Assembly: GCA_017308575.1 (NCBI GenBank) | Contig: JAFKEQ010000003.1 | Coordinates: 248,001-312,000, forward strand | From: Afipia sp. | GTDB taxonomy: Bacteria > Pseudomonadota > Alphaproteobacteria > Rhizobiales > Xanthobacteraceae | DNA length: 64,000 nucleotides | Direction of reading: 5' to 3' | In this document: piece after piece, positions 52,940 through 60,721 of the stretch | How positions within the stretch are numbered: the first letter of the stretch is position 1 | Layout of the letters: the number at the start of each line of letters is the position of its first letter | Translations under genes and position numbers: made by a program | Notes under the pieces: model-generated | Databases searched by the model: none | What the model was told of the DNA's origin: nothing | The model's input: the letters and a program-made list of their open reading frames with translations, nothing else

Positions 52940-53305
52940 ATGGCCGACCTGATGAGCATCATCGCGTCGAACTACGTGACCGTAGGTTCGATGTACAACA
53001 CGTCGAGCACGCCTTACGTGCCTGTCGATGCCGAGCAGTACCAGGGGACGTGGAGCGGGGCCTACGCCGACAACACCAAGTTCACGGTGCAGGTCTCGAA
53101 CGTCGTCGGCTTCCGCGCCAAGGTCAAATACCAGAGCGGTTCGACCGTTAAATTCCAGGATGTCCTGATCAAGGATAATTCGTTCAAGTTCGGCGATTCG
53201 AAGTTCACGCTGACCCAGACGGGCAAGGCGCAGATCAAGACCGTCATGACCAATGCCGCGACCGGCGCGCAGTCGCTCGAGACCGCTTACGCCACCCAGA
53301 GCTGA
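52940..53305 (+). CDS. Small protein of unknown function downstream of flaF
   Basis: 121 residues from ATG 52940, with GGAG upstream. MADLMSIIASNYVTVGSMYN, then beta-rich sequence (QYQGTWSGAYADNTKFTVQV, VVGFRAKVKYQSGSTVKFQD, SFKFGDSKFTLTQTGKAQIK). No signal peptide; Ser/Thr-rich and Cys-free, as is common for secreted flagellar axial or cap-related proteins. Location after flaF in the same direction suggests a flagellar role. Family not recognised. Confidence 0.72.
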   Translation: MADLMSIIASNYVTVGSMYNTSSTPYVPVDAEQYQGTWSGAYADNTKFTVQVSNVVGFRAKVKYQSGSTVKFQDVLIKDNSFKFGDSKFTLTQTGKAQIKTVMTNAATGAQSLETAYATQS

Positions 53306-53322
53306 GTTTAAAGCGCGCCGTC

Positions 53323-53685
53323 TCAGGCCATCAGATCGGTCTTGCGGTTCGCATTGTCCTGACGGGCGATGTCCTGAGCCCGCAGATAGGCGAGGGCGCG
53401 CAGGCGCGCTTCATCCGGAAACTGCCGGACCACGTAACTCGTGCGGCTATCCACCACCTGATAGACGATCGACGCGGCGGCGCGATCGATCACGACCTGG
53501 CGGGACAGCCGGGAATTGTCGGCGTCGGCGTTGTTCTGCACCGATCCAAGAGCATCAGTTGCAGTCACAGCCTTGTCGGACGGAAGTTGCGTCGGCACAG
53601 CCTCGCGCGCTGCGTCAGGCGCAGGCTCGATGAATTGTGCCGCAACCGATGCCCCCACCGGTTTGATGTTGAAATCCGCACTCAT
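53323..53685 (-). CDS. FlaG-like flagellar protein
   Basis: 120 residues, start preceded by GAGAGG. The C-terminal half (QVVIDRAAASIVYQVVDSRTSYVVRQFPDEARLRALAYLRAQD) follows the FlaG pattern of a short beta pair with xVIRQxPxE. Function of FlaG proteins is not well known (filament length in some bacteria). First of a minus-strand flagellar group downstream of flgN-like gene. Confidence 0.68.
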   Translation of the reverse strand: MSADFNIKPVGASVAAQFIEPAPDAAREAVPTQLPSDKAVTATDALGSVQNNADADNSRLSRQVVIDRAAASIVYQVVDSRTSYVVRQFPDEARLRALAYLRAQDIARQDNANRKTDLMA

Positions 53686-53860
53686 GGCAGCCTCTCGCCA
53701 CTCCTCGCGTCAAACCCCACCCTCCAATGCCGATTATGATTGGAACCGTCTGAACCGGAGCCTTACGCGGGGGCGACGATTTGAATCAAAATGACAAGAA
53801 AAGACTGCGCCGCGAGGCCTGCGGGCCCCGCGGTGCGACTGTCCGGATCGTGCAGATTGA

Positions 53861-54376
53861 CTAGAGCGAGCGACTGACGCTGAGAGGTGTGACGTGACGC
53901 GGTCCCGGCGCGGCGCGATGGCCGGCGGCGGTGTAGCCGTTGGGCAGATTGCGGCGCTGCATTTCGCCATTGACGCCGCGAACGATTCCTTCGGACACGG
54001 CATGAGCCGTTGCAAGCACCGTCAGATTCACCTGCAGCATGGCGCGGAATGTATCGTGATGACGATGCAGGGCCGTCAGCAGATCGGGAGTCGATTGCTT
54101 GAGATAATCGCGGCTCTGCGCCAGCCTGCCGACCGCGTCGACATATTGCCGCGACATCTCGCTTTTCCGGGATTCGAGTGAGACGGCGTCGCGCACGTTG
54201 CCCGCGCGAACCAGCTCGGTCTCCCGTTCGACGATGCCGAGCAGGCTGCTCATGATTTTCATCAGGCCCTCGGCCAGCGCGCGTGCTTCGGCCGGTGTTG
54301 CGGTAGCGATGGGGGCTGTGGCCTGCGCGGACTGAGGTGTCATGGGTGTGGCTTTCGGTGCGCTTTTAGCCGGCAT
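53861..54376 (-). CDS. FlgN-like flagellar export chaperone
   Basis: 171 residues if ATG 54376 is used; ATG 54343 is equally open. Predicted all-helical core (LAEGLMKIMSSLLGIVERETELVRAGNVRDAVSLESRKSEMSRQYVDAVGRLAQ) resembles alphaproteobacterial FlgN-type chaperones for FlgK/FlgL; a Pro/Arg-rich tail follows. The ATG at 54376 overlaps the flgJ stop by 11 bases, indicating translational coupling. Confidence 0.65.
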   Translation of the reverse strand: MPAKSAPKATPMTPQSAQATAPIATATPAEARALAEGLMKIMSSLLGIVERETELVRAGNVRDAVSLESRKSEMSRQYVDAVGRLAQSRDYLKQSTPDLLTALHRHHDTFRAMLQVNLTVLATAHAVSEGIVRGVNGEMQRRNLPNGYTAAGHRAAPGPRHVTPLSVSRSL

Positions 54377-54704
54377 TCGCCTGCTGAAGAATGAGGGTGC
54401 GATAGACGTCGCTCGCAATGCCGATGCCGCCGGCCTGCGCGAAGGATTTCGAATATTGTTCGGTCATCATGGAGCGCCAGATGCCGGTGCCGGGCGTATT
54501 GCCGAAGGGGCCGTCTTCCTTGATGCCGCTGGTCATCTGCGAGAACATCGAATTGAGAAACACCGCCTCGAAATCCTGCGCCTGAGCCTTGGCTTTGCTC
54601 TGCGCCTGCGGCGATACCTTTTGCAGGGCATCCTGCAGAAGAATGTCGCGGCGTCCGTTGACGTAAGTCGATGTGTTCATGGCCGGTGACGGGAGGGTGC
54701 TCAT
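54366..54704 (-). CDS. flgJ: FlgJ-like rod-binding protein (N-terminal domain only)
   Basis: 112 residues. AKAQAQDFEAVFLNSMFSQMTSGIKEDGPFG and WRSMMTEQYSKSFAQAGGIGIASDVYRTLI are the FlgJ rod-capping domain. The muramidase domain of enterobacterial FlgJ is absent, as usual in alphaproteobacteria. Its ATG shares one base with the flgI stop (TGATG). Confidence 0.9.
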   Translation of the reverse strand: MSTLPSPAMNTSTYVNGRRDILLQDALQKVSPQAQSKAKAQAQDFEAVFLNSMFSQMTSGIKEDGPFGNTPGTGIWRSMMTEQYSKSFAQAGGIGIASDVYRTLILQQANAG

Positions 54705-55822
54705 CACATCACCTCGATGTCGGCCTGGATCGCGCCCGACGCCTTGATAGCCTGCAGGATGCCGATCAGATCGCGCGGGCCAATGCCGAGCCCGTTGAGG
54801 CCGTCCACCAGTTGCTGCAGCGAGACGCCGTCCTTCACCACCGCGAGTTTCTTGCCGTCCTCCTGAACACCGACGCGGGTGTTCGGCGTCACCACCGTGC
54901 GGCCGCGCGACAGTGGTGCGGGCTGGCTGACCTGCGGACTTTCCGAAATCGTCACTGTGAGGTTGCCCTGCGCCACGGCAACCGTCGCGACGCGCACGTC
55001 GCGTCCCATTACGATGATGCCGGAACGCTCGTCGATGATGATCTTCGCGCCCAAATCGGGCTCGACCTGCAACTGTTCGATCTCGGTCAGCAGCGCCACC
55101 ACGTTGCCCTTGAATTCAGCCGGGATGCTGAGCTGAACAGTAGACGGATCGATCGGCTCGGCGGTTTTGGTGCCGAGGAAATCGTTGACGGCAGCGGCGA
55201 TGCGCTTGGCGGTGGTGAAGTCGCCGTTGCGCAGGGCCAGGCGGACATTAGGCATCCGGTTCAGCGCGAACTCGATCTCGCGCTCGATGATCGCGCCGTT
55301 GGCGATGCGGCCAACGGTCGGTACGCCCTTGGTGACGCTGGCTGCCGCGCCTTCCGCCGAAAAGCCGCCGATGGCGAGCGAGCCCTGCGCGACGGCGTAG
55401 ACGTTGCCGTCCGCGCCGAGGAGGGGGGTGACGAGAAGGGTGCCGCCCTGAAGACTCTTGGCGTCGCCCAGCGCTGACACGGTGACATCCATGCGGGTGC
55501 CCTGGGTGCCGAAGGCGGGAAGGTTGCCGGTCACCATCACCGCGGCGACATTGCCGGTGCGGATGGTGGTGCCGCGAATGTTGACGCCCATGCGTTCAAG
55601 CATCGCCTGCAGCGACTGCTTGGTGAAAGGGATGTTGTTGAGGGTGTCGCCGGTGCCGTTGAGTCCGACCACGAGACCGTAGCCGATTAACTGGTTCTGG
55701 CGCACGCCTTCGATATTCGCGAGATCCTTGATCCGCGATGTTGCGTCGGCCGTACCACTGGCACCGATGACGGCGGTCAGCGCGGCGATGGCCATGCAGA
55801 CTGCCCGAAAAGTCCGAAACAT
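54704..55822 (-). CDS. flgI: Flagellar P-ring protein FlgI
   Basis: 372 residues from ATG 55822, which has GGGGAG upstream. Signal peptide (FRAVCMAIAALTAVIGASGTADA), then SRIKDLANIEGVRQNQLIGYGLVVGLNGTGD and VVAVMVTGNLPAF-like FlgI core, ending LVDGLNGLGIGPRDLIGILQAIKASGAIQADIEV. Builds the periplasmic P ring around the rod. First gene after the sigma-54 promoter at 55894, followed by flgJ and flgN-like. Confidence 0.96.
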   Translation of the reverse strand: MFRTFRAVCMAIAALTAVIGASGTADATSRIKDLANIEGVRQNQLIGYGLVVGLNGTGDTLNNIPFTKQSLQAMLERMGVNIRGTTIRTGNVAAVMVTGNLPAFGTQGTRMDVTVSALGDAKSLQGGTLLVTPLLGADGNVYAVAQGSLAIGGFSAEGAAASVTKGVPTVGRIANGAIIEREIEFALNRMPNVRLALRNGDFTTAKRIAAAVNDFLGTKTAEPIDPSTVQLSIPAEFKGNVVALLTEIEQLQVEPDLGAKIIIDERSGIIVMGRDVRVATVAVAQGNLTVTISESPQVSQPAPLSRGRTVVTPNTRVGVQEDGKKLAVVKDGVSLQQLVDGLNGLGIGPRDLIGILQAIKASGAIQADIEVM

Positions 55823-55893
55823 CCTCTGCTCCCCGCTGAGGTCTTTGCGGGTCCGTGCCGTGCTCCCCACGAAACGGGTCCCACAACGGTCTA

Positions 55894-55909
55894 TGCGAGC
55901 ACCGTGCCA
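55894..55909 (-). promoter_or_regulatory. Sigma-54 promoter of flgI operon
   Basis: On the minus strand TGGCACGGTGCTCGCA: perfect TGGCACG, GG-N10-GC spacing, TCGC for TTGC at -12. Lies 72 bases upstream of the flgI start. Confidence 0.8.
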
Positions 55910-56023
55910 GAGTGCGAAATCGGATATTTCGTTGTTTTTGCTTGTGTATTTATATTATCCTAGACACCTGTCCTCGGACGCCCCGCGGTAAACTTGCCGC
56001 ATCCGGCATAAATTGCCGGGTCG

Positions 56024-56038
56024 TTTACCTTCCGTTAA
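56024..56038. promoter_or_regulatory. Near-match CtrA box in the flgI-fliX divergent region
   Basis: TTTACCTTCCGTTAA, one mismatch from TTAA-N7-TTAA, directly followed by CCAT (half-site TTAACCAT). Lies 92 bases upstream of fliX, a CtrA target in Caulobacter. The rest of 55823-56129 holds only the sigma-54 site. Confidence 0.5.
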
Positions 56039-56129
56039 CCATAAACGGCCACCTTGGGTTGTGACTCGCCGCGATGGTGAGGAATGAGGCCGCGCTTTCC
56101 AGAAGCGGCAGCCTCGCAGGACAAGCGCA

Positions 56130-56537
56130 ATGCGAATCTACGGACCCAATGGAACCAGCATCGCGGCGCCGGCACCCGGCGCCCGGCGTTCAAGTTCGTC
56201 ATCCTTTTCCCTCGGCGACGTCGGTACGACGGCGGAAACGCGGTCAGCCGCGCCGCCACGTGCCGCCGGCAGCATCGACGCATTGCTGGCCATGCAGGGG
56301 ATCGAAGACGCCACGGAACGCCGCAAAAGGTCCGTTGCCAAGGGGCGGACCGCGCTCGATGCGCTCGATGATCTCAAGATCGGATTGCTCGCCGGGTCGT
56401 TCGATTCGCGTACGGTGGCCCGGCTGCGGACGGCCGCGGCCGATCTGAAGGCCTCGTCCGGCGATCCGGGGCTTGATCAGGTGCTGTCGGAAATCGAGCT
56501 TCGGGTCGAAGTCGAACTCGCGAAAGCGGGCCAGTAA
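56130..56537 (+). CDS. fliX: Flagellar assembly regulator FliX
   Basis: 135 residues. MRIYGPNGTSIA start and C-terminal RRKRSVAKGRTALDALDDLKIGLLAGSFD are FliX signatures. In Caulobacter FliX couples early basal-body assembly to FlbD and sigma-54 gene activation. Divergent from flgI, the same order as Caulobacter. Confidence 0.93.
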   Translation: MRIYGPNGTSIAAPAPGARRSSSSSFSLGDVGTTAETRSAAPPRAAGSIDALLAMQGIEDATERRKRSVAKGRTALDALDDLKIGLLAGSFDSRTVARLRTAAADLKASSGDPGLDQVLSEIELRVEVELAKAGQ

Positions 56538-56734
56538 GCGGCTGCCGCCCTCCTGAATCCCTGTATTTCCTGCTTTTTTTTACCTCTGCGGTTCCCTGTG
56601 GACGGATCGCCAAACCGGCAGATCCGGGGCAATGACGCCTCACGGGCGATATTGTTTGTCACAGGCCACCGCTATATAAGCTCCCGCGCGGACGGGCCTT
56701 TCCCTCCCGCCTTGCACTTCGACACGGACCGCAC

Positions 56735-57145
56735 TTGGAAAAGTTGAAGAATTACAGGCCTACGGAAAAAGAGCCTTTCATGAACGAGCGTCAGCGGGAA
56801 TATTTCCGCAAGAAGCTCCTCGACTGGAAGGACGAAATCCTTCGGGAATCAAAGACCACGCTTCAGCAGCTTCAGGAAGAGAACGTCAATCATCCTGACC
56901 TGGCAGACCGTGCGTCGTCCGAAACCGATCGCGCCATCGAGCTTCGCGCCCGCGATCGCCAGCGCAAGCTCATCTCCAAGATCGACGCCGCGCTCCAGCG
57001 GATCGAAGACAACACCTACGGTTACTGCGAAGAGACTGGCGAGCCGATCTCGCTGAAGCGGCTGGAAGCGCGCCCGATTGCGACGCTGTCCGTCGAAGCG
57101 CAGGAACGCCATGAAAAGCGCGAGAAGGTTTATCGCGACGAGTAG
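56735..57145 (+). CDS. dksA: RNA polymerase-binding transcription factor DksA
   Basis: 136 residues from a TTG start; the next ATG (56780) would remove the conserved NYRPTEKEPF. Coiled coil with the Asp tips in HPDLADRASSETDRAIELRARDRQRKL, then TYGYCEETGEPISLKRLEARPIATLS. Only one of four zinc-ligand Cys remains (C, T, S, A), as in single-Cys DksA proteins known from other alphaproteobacteria. Works with ppGpp on transcription initiation. Terminator follows. Confidence 0.92.
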   Translation: MEKLKNYRPTEKEPFMNERQREYFRKKLLDWKDEILRESKTTLQQLQEENVNHPDLADRASSETDRAIELRARDRQRKLISKIDAALQRIEDNTYGYCEETGEPISLKRLEARPIATLSVEAQERHEKREKVYRDE

Positions 57146-57173
57146 TCCTCACTGGACTGGATGATCGGTACCA

Positions 57174-57206
57174 AGCCCGACAGCTCATGGCTGTCGGGTT
57201 TTTTGT
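57174..57206 (+). terminator. Terminator of dksA
   Basis: GCCCGACAG-CTCATGG-CTGTCGGGTT followed by TTTT. Starts 30 bases after the stop. Confidence 0.9.
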
Positions 57207-57217
57207 TTGGCACCGCG

Positions 57218-57421
57218 TCATGAAGTGAGGTTGCGCAGCTTTCGTCTGAGCGCGTGGTCGTGCGGAAAGGGGCAGCCTGCGCGCCGCGCGGCCTGCTTCA
57301 CGGACAGGATCGAGCGCTTGAAGATCACCGCGGCCCGCGCGGCGGAGCCTCCGGATTCGACATGGGCCTTCAGCCGATCCAGATCCTCTTCGGTCCAGCT
57401 AGTCTTGGTCGGACGTCTCAT
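57218..57421 (-). CDS. Tiny GcrA/SANT-like helix-turn-helix protein
   Basis: 67 residues from ATG 57421, which avoids overlap with the upstream gene. SWTEEDLDRLKAHVESGGSA followed by VKQAARRAGCPFP resembles the first helix-turn-helix of GcrA-like or Myb/SANT-like small DNA-binding proteins. Function unknown. It is convergent with dksA and 6 bases downstream of another small gene. Confidence 0.6.
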   Translation of the reverse strand: MRRPTKTSWTEEDLDRLKAHVESGGSAARAAVIFKRSILSVKQAARRAGCPFPHDHALRRKLRNLTS

Positions 57422-57426
57422 GAATT

Positions 57427-57615
57427 CTATGACTTCGGTGGGCGAAGGCCCGGGGATGACGCCCATTCGTTGAGATGGATTGCCGTATCGAGTTGCCGGG
57501 CCTGCTTCAGCAGCGCGTCGCGTTCAGGGCCGGGCGGAAGCGTCGCCGCCTTGGCTCGGGCCTCATCGGCCATTTTCTTCCACTTTTCCTGATTTTCACT
57601 TGGTCGGTTATTCAT
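57427..57615 (-). CDS. Small conserved hypothetical protein
   Basis: 62 residues from ATG 57615. KWKKMADEARAKAATLPPGPERDALLKQARQLDTAIHLNEWASSPGL is a sequence type I recognise from many rhizobial genomes, with no function. Helical, charged, cytoplasmic. Same strand as the GcrA-like gene, 5-base gap, divergent from the Crp/Fnr gene. Confidence 0.65.
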   Translation of the reverse strand: MNNRPSENQEKWKKMADEARAKAATLPPGPERDALLKQARQLDTAIHLNEWASSPGLRPPKS

Positions 57616-57672
57616 GAATTCGGTCTGCGCCCTGCTGGAGCGACAAACTATAGTCGGGCGACAAGCCGAGGT

Positions 57673-57688
57673 TTTATCATTTGATAAA
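57673..57688. promoter_or_regulatory. Palindromic operator before the Crp/Fnr gene
   Basis: TTTATC-ATTT-GATAAA: 6-base perfect arms with a 4-base spacer, the geometry of Crp/Fnr-family sites (TTGAT-N4-ATCAA). Lies 32 bases upstream of the regulator's start and 57 upstream of the small gene's start on the other strand. Confidence 0.55.
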
Positions 57689-57720
57689 GAACCAATTCTT
57701 CTTTGGCGCGTTGTCCGGCT

Positions 57721-58449
57721 ATGACGCCGCCCGACATATTGTTGCGAAAGCTCCGACAGCATTCACGGCTGGACCCGAACGATGTGGCCGCCATACGCAA
57801 ACTCAGTTTTGTGTATCGCGAACTGGAATCCGGGGAGGATTTCTGCCGACAGGGCGACAAGGCCACTGCATGTGCCGTGGTGAGCAGAGGAATGCTCGCG
57901 CGCTATCACACCATGAGCGATGGAAAGCGGCAGTACATTTCGCTGCATATCTCCGGCGACTGGGCTGACGCGCAAGGTCTGTTTCTGGATCACATGGACC
58001 ATTCGGTCTGTGCGATGGGCGAGGCCGCGGTCTATTCGATCCCCCATCAAGAGCTTTTCGAACTGTTCAAGCACCGTCCTCAGATCGGCTTCGTGGTCTG
58101 GCGCGAGACGCTGATCGACGCATCGATCTTCCGGATGGCGATCACCAACAACAGCAGCCGCCACGGGGCGGCCCGGCTCGCTCATTTCTTTGCGGAAATC
58201 TACTACCGGTCCGTGGCCGTGGGCCTCGAGGATGGAAAGTCCTGTTCGCTGCCGCTGAGTCAAACCCAGTTGGGCGAAGCGCTCGGCATGTCGATCGCGA
58301 CCGTGAACAGAAATCTGCAGAAGCTCCGCAAAAGCGGAGCAGCGGAATGGAGCGGCGGCATACTGACCGTCAAAAACTGGGAAAAGCTGACGGCGATCGG
58401 CGGCTTCGATGCGTCCTACATCTATCAGAAGGTGCAGGGGAAGCGCTGA
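57721..58449 (+). CDS. Crp/Fnr-family transcriptional regulator
   Basis: 242 residues from ATG 57721. Cyclic-nucleotide-binding-like beta barrel (ESGEDFCRQGDKATACAVVSRG; LHISGDWADAQGLF), dimer helix, then the HTH LPLSQTQLGEALGMSIATVNRNLQKLRKSG. No N-terminal Cys cluster of Fnr, so not an oxygen sensor of that kind; typical of the FixK/ANR-like or YeiL-type groups in rhizobia. Target unknown. Confidence 0.87.
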   Translation: MTPPDILLRKLRQHSRLDPNDVAAIRKLSFVYRELESGEDFCRQGDKATACAVVSRGMLARYHTMSDGKRQYISLHISGDWADAQGLFLDHMDHSVCAMGEAAVYSIPHQELFELFKHRPQIGFVVWRETLIDASIFRMAITNNSSRHGAARLAHFFAEIYYRSVAVGLEDGKSCSLPLSQTQLGEALGMSIATVNRNLQKLRKSGAAEWSGGILTVKNWEKLTAIGGFDASYIYQKVQGKR

Positions 58450-58478
58450 GGGTCAGCGACGTGCCGCAATATCGGGCC

Positions 58479-59627
58479 TCATGCCACGAGGCTGAAGTCC
58501 GAGATCTGGACGCGGTTGCGGCCGGATGCTTTGGCTTCATAGAGGGCAGCATCCGCCTTGTTGAGCAGCGACTGGAGCGTTTCCGGACCGTTCGAGCGAA
58601 CGGCAATTCCCGCGCTGACGGTTGAGCGGATCGGTCCGCGAGCGGTCTGGATGACCGTCGCCTCGATTTGCGACCGGATGCGGTCAGCGACCGCTGCGGC
58701 TGAGGCTGATGTCGAATCCGGCATGATGACGCAGAACTCTTCCCCGCCAAGACGCGCTGCGAGATCGTTGGTGCGCACGTTCTCGCGTATCAGTTCGGCG
58801 AAGACCTTCAATATCCTGTCACCGGAGTGATGTCCGAACCGGTCGTTGATCGACTTGAAGTAATCCAGATCCATCATGACCACGGCCGTGCCGGCAGGCG
58901 CGATCTCCGCGGGATTGTCGAGCAGCGCGCGCCGGTTGAGAAGTCCGGTAAGAGCGTCTTTCATCGCGTCCGATTTGTGACTGTTCGCAATCCGCATCTG
59001 GTTCAGGGTGAGAGACAGGGCCCCGATGCCGGTCAATCCGATAATCGCCATAATGGAGTTGACCTGCTCCGCCCAGTTCGAGGGGCGGGATGTCAAAACA
59101 AGCTGGCCCTGCTCGGCGAGCGCAAAACCGCATGCGATGAAGGAAGCCGCGGTCGCGACACAGCAGATGGCATTAACTGTCATCAGAGTCGGAGCTTCGG
59201 CTCGCGCCAGCCAGTAGTCGCGTGCGATCAGAATGAGAAACACCCCGATCGCGACATTGCCGATCATTGCTCCGATTCCGGAATAACCGAGTGCGAACGC
59301 CGCAGATGTCAGGACGGCGCTGATGGCGACAAGGACGATTGCCGAAACCCAGTTGGCATGACCCGTACAAAATCTGGCGCAGCCCGCATAAAGAAATCCG
59401 AAGCCCGCGATCAGGAGCAGGAACGATGCCAGGAGAGCCCCGGCGCTGTAATGCTCCACGACGATTCCGAAGAGCACGACTCCGGCGATGATGGTCGCAA
59501 GGCCAATCGACCAGATCAGCAGGTGTTTCTCGGATCTTCCAATCGCCCACATCGTCAGGAAGGTGATGCCGAGGGACGCACCTGAAAAGCCGATTGCAAC
59601 GAGTACGGAGAGCTGATCAAGGAACAT
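58479..59627 (-). CDS. Membrane diguanylate cyclase (GGDEF)
   Basis: 382 residues. About eight hydrophobic segments in the first 200 residues, then a GGDEF domain with active-site GGEEF at 294-298 and an inhibitory RxxD I-site (RTND 285-288) exactly 5 residues upstream, so product inhibition is expected. DALTGLLNRRAL opens the domain. Makes cyclic di-GMP, which controls motility and attachment. Located between the flagellar sub-operons. Confidence 0.92.
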   Translation of the reverse strand: MFLDQLSVLVAIGFSGASLGITFLTMWAIGRSEKHLLIWSIGLATIIAGVVLFGIVVEHYSAGALLASFLLLIAGFGFLYAGCARFCTGHANWVSAIVLVAISAVLTSAAFALGYSGIGAMIGNVAIGVFLILIARDYWLARAEAPTLMTVNAICCVATAASFIACGFALAEQGQLVLTSRPSNWAEQVNSIMAIIGLTGIGALSLTLNQMRIANSHKSDAMKDALTGLLNRRALLDNPAEIAPAGTAVVMMDLDYFKSINDRFGHHSGDRILKVFAELIRENVRTNDLAARLGGEEFCVIMPDSTSASAAAVADRIRSQIEATVIQTARGPIRSTVSAGIAVRSNGPETLQSLLNKADAALYEAKASGRNRVQISDFSLVA

Positions 59628-59792
59628 GCTGAGACCGTCGAAAAATCTGAGGTCTCTCTTACGTCAGCGATTCTTACTCAACCAATCACGTGCGCTTCGT
59701 TTGTGTCTCAGGGTAATCAAACGGTTACTGGAATGCGCGAATAGCCATCTAATTGTGGGCCGATCGGGATCTGAATTATCCCGTTCAAATGA

Positions 59793-59829
59793 ACACAGCC
59801 TTCGTCAGGGGAGCTGACGAAGGCTGTGT
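59793..59829 (-). terminator. Long hairpin downstream of flgH
   Basis: ACACAGCCTTCGTCAG-GGGAG-CTGACGAAGGCTGTGT, 16-base perfect stem, 138 bases beyond the flgH stop. The T-run is weak, so processing or attenuation is possible. The remaining gap 59628-59966 shows no gene. Confidence 0.55.
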
Positions 59830-59966
59830 CTTTGTACATCGAGCTGCGCCTAGGTTCGCCGCTCGATGTGGGAGCTGGGAGAGAGACGGTGGGAGCCGCC
59901 CCGTGAGAAACTGCGAGCTACGTCAGATCCTTTTTCAGAGTGCGATGCTCGTTATGAGAACCGGCG

Positions 59967-60716
59967 TCAGAAGGGCAGCAGCACGTCGAATACCTGCTGG
60001 CCGTAGCGGGCCTGCTGCACATCGCTGAGCTGGCCGCGTCCGCCATACGCGATGCGGGCCTGCGCGATCTTGCTGGAGTCGATGGTGTTGTCGCTCTGGA
60101 TATCTTCCGGCCGCACGATGCCCGCCACGACCAGTTCGCGGATTTCAAAGTTGACGCGGATTTCCTGCTTGCCTTCGACAACGAGATTGCCGTTCGGCAG
60201 CAACTGGGTCACCACCGCCGCGACGTTGGTCTGCAGGGCCTCCTGACGGTTGACCGTTCCCTTGCCGTCGCTCGACGAGGTGGAAGCCGTCGTCAGCATG
60301 TTGCCGCCCGAGTTGGTGCCGGGCAGCTTCGCGATACCGAAGAAATTCGTGATGCCGGAATTTTCCGCGTTGGTGCGGGTGCGCTGGGTTTCGTTGGCGA
60401 TGTTGGCCTTGTCGGTAAAGTTGACCGTCACCGTGAGAATGTCGCCGATTTGGTGCGCGCGCTGATCCTTGAAGAAGGCGCGCGAACCGTTCCGCCATAG
60501 CGAGTTCGGGTTGAAGGATGCTGGCTGCGGCGCCGGCATCGGCATCGACACCGGCTTGTAGCCAGCCTGCGTGGTCGGGTTGTCGATCGCCGAGAGCTTT
60601 GGCTTTTCGCCGATTGCGGCGAGCCGGTCCAGCGACGAGCAGCCGCTGGCAAGCGTGCCGAGCGCGAGCAAGGTGCCGGTAACGACGATACGGTTCAACG
60701 CGGAAGACTTCGACAT
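59967..60716 (-). CDS. flgH: Flagellar L-ring protein FlgH
   Basis: 249 residues. Lipoprotein signal with LASGC (Cys 26), then LWRNGSRAFFKDQRAHQIGDILTVTVNFTDKANIANETQRTR and a C-terminal LVVAGIVRPEDIQSDNTIDSSKIAQARIAYGGRG, all FlgH family. Outer-membrane ring. Last gene of flgF-flgG-flgA-flgH; 5-base gap from flgA. Confidence 0.95.
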   Translation of the reverse strand: MSKSSALNRIVVTGTLLALGTLASGCSSLDRLAAIGEKPKLSAIDNPTTQAGYKPVSMPMPAPQPASFNPNSLWRNGSRAFFKDQRAHQIGDILTVTVNFTDKANIANETQRTRTNAENSGITNFFGIAKLPGTNSGGNMLTTASTSSSDGKGTVNRQEALQTNVAAVVTQLLPNGNLVVEGKQEIRVNFEIRELVVAGIVRPEDIQSDNTIDSSKIAQARIAYGGRGQLSDVQQARYGQQVFDVLLPF

Positions 60717-60721
60717 AACTG

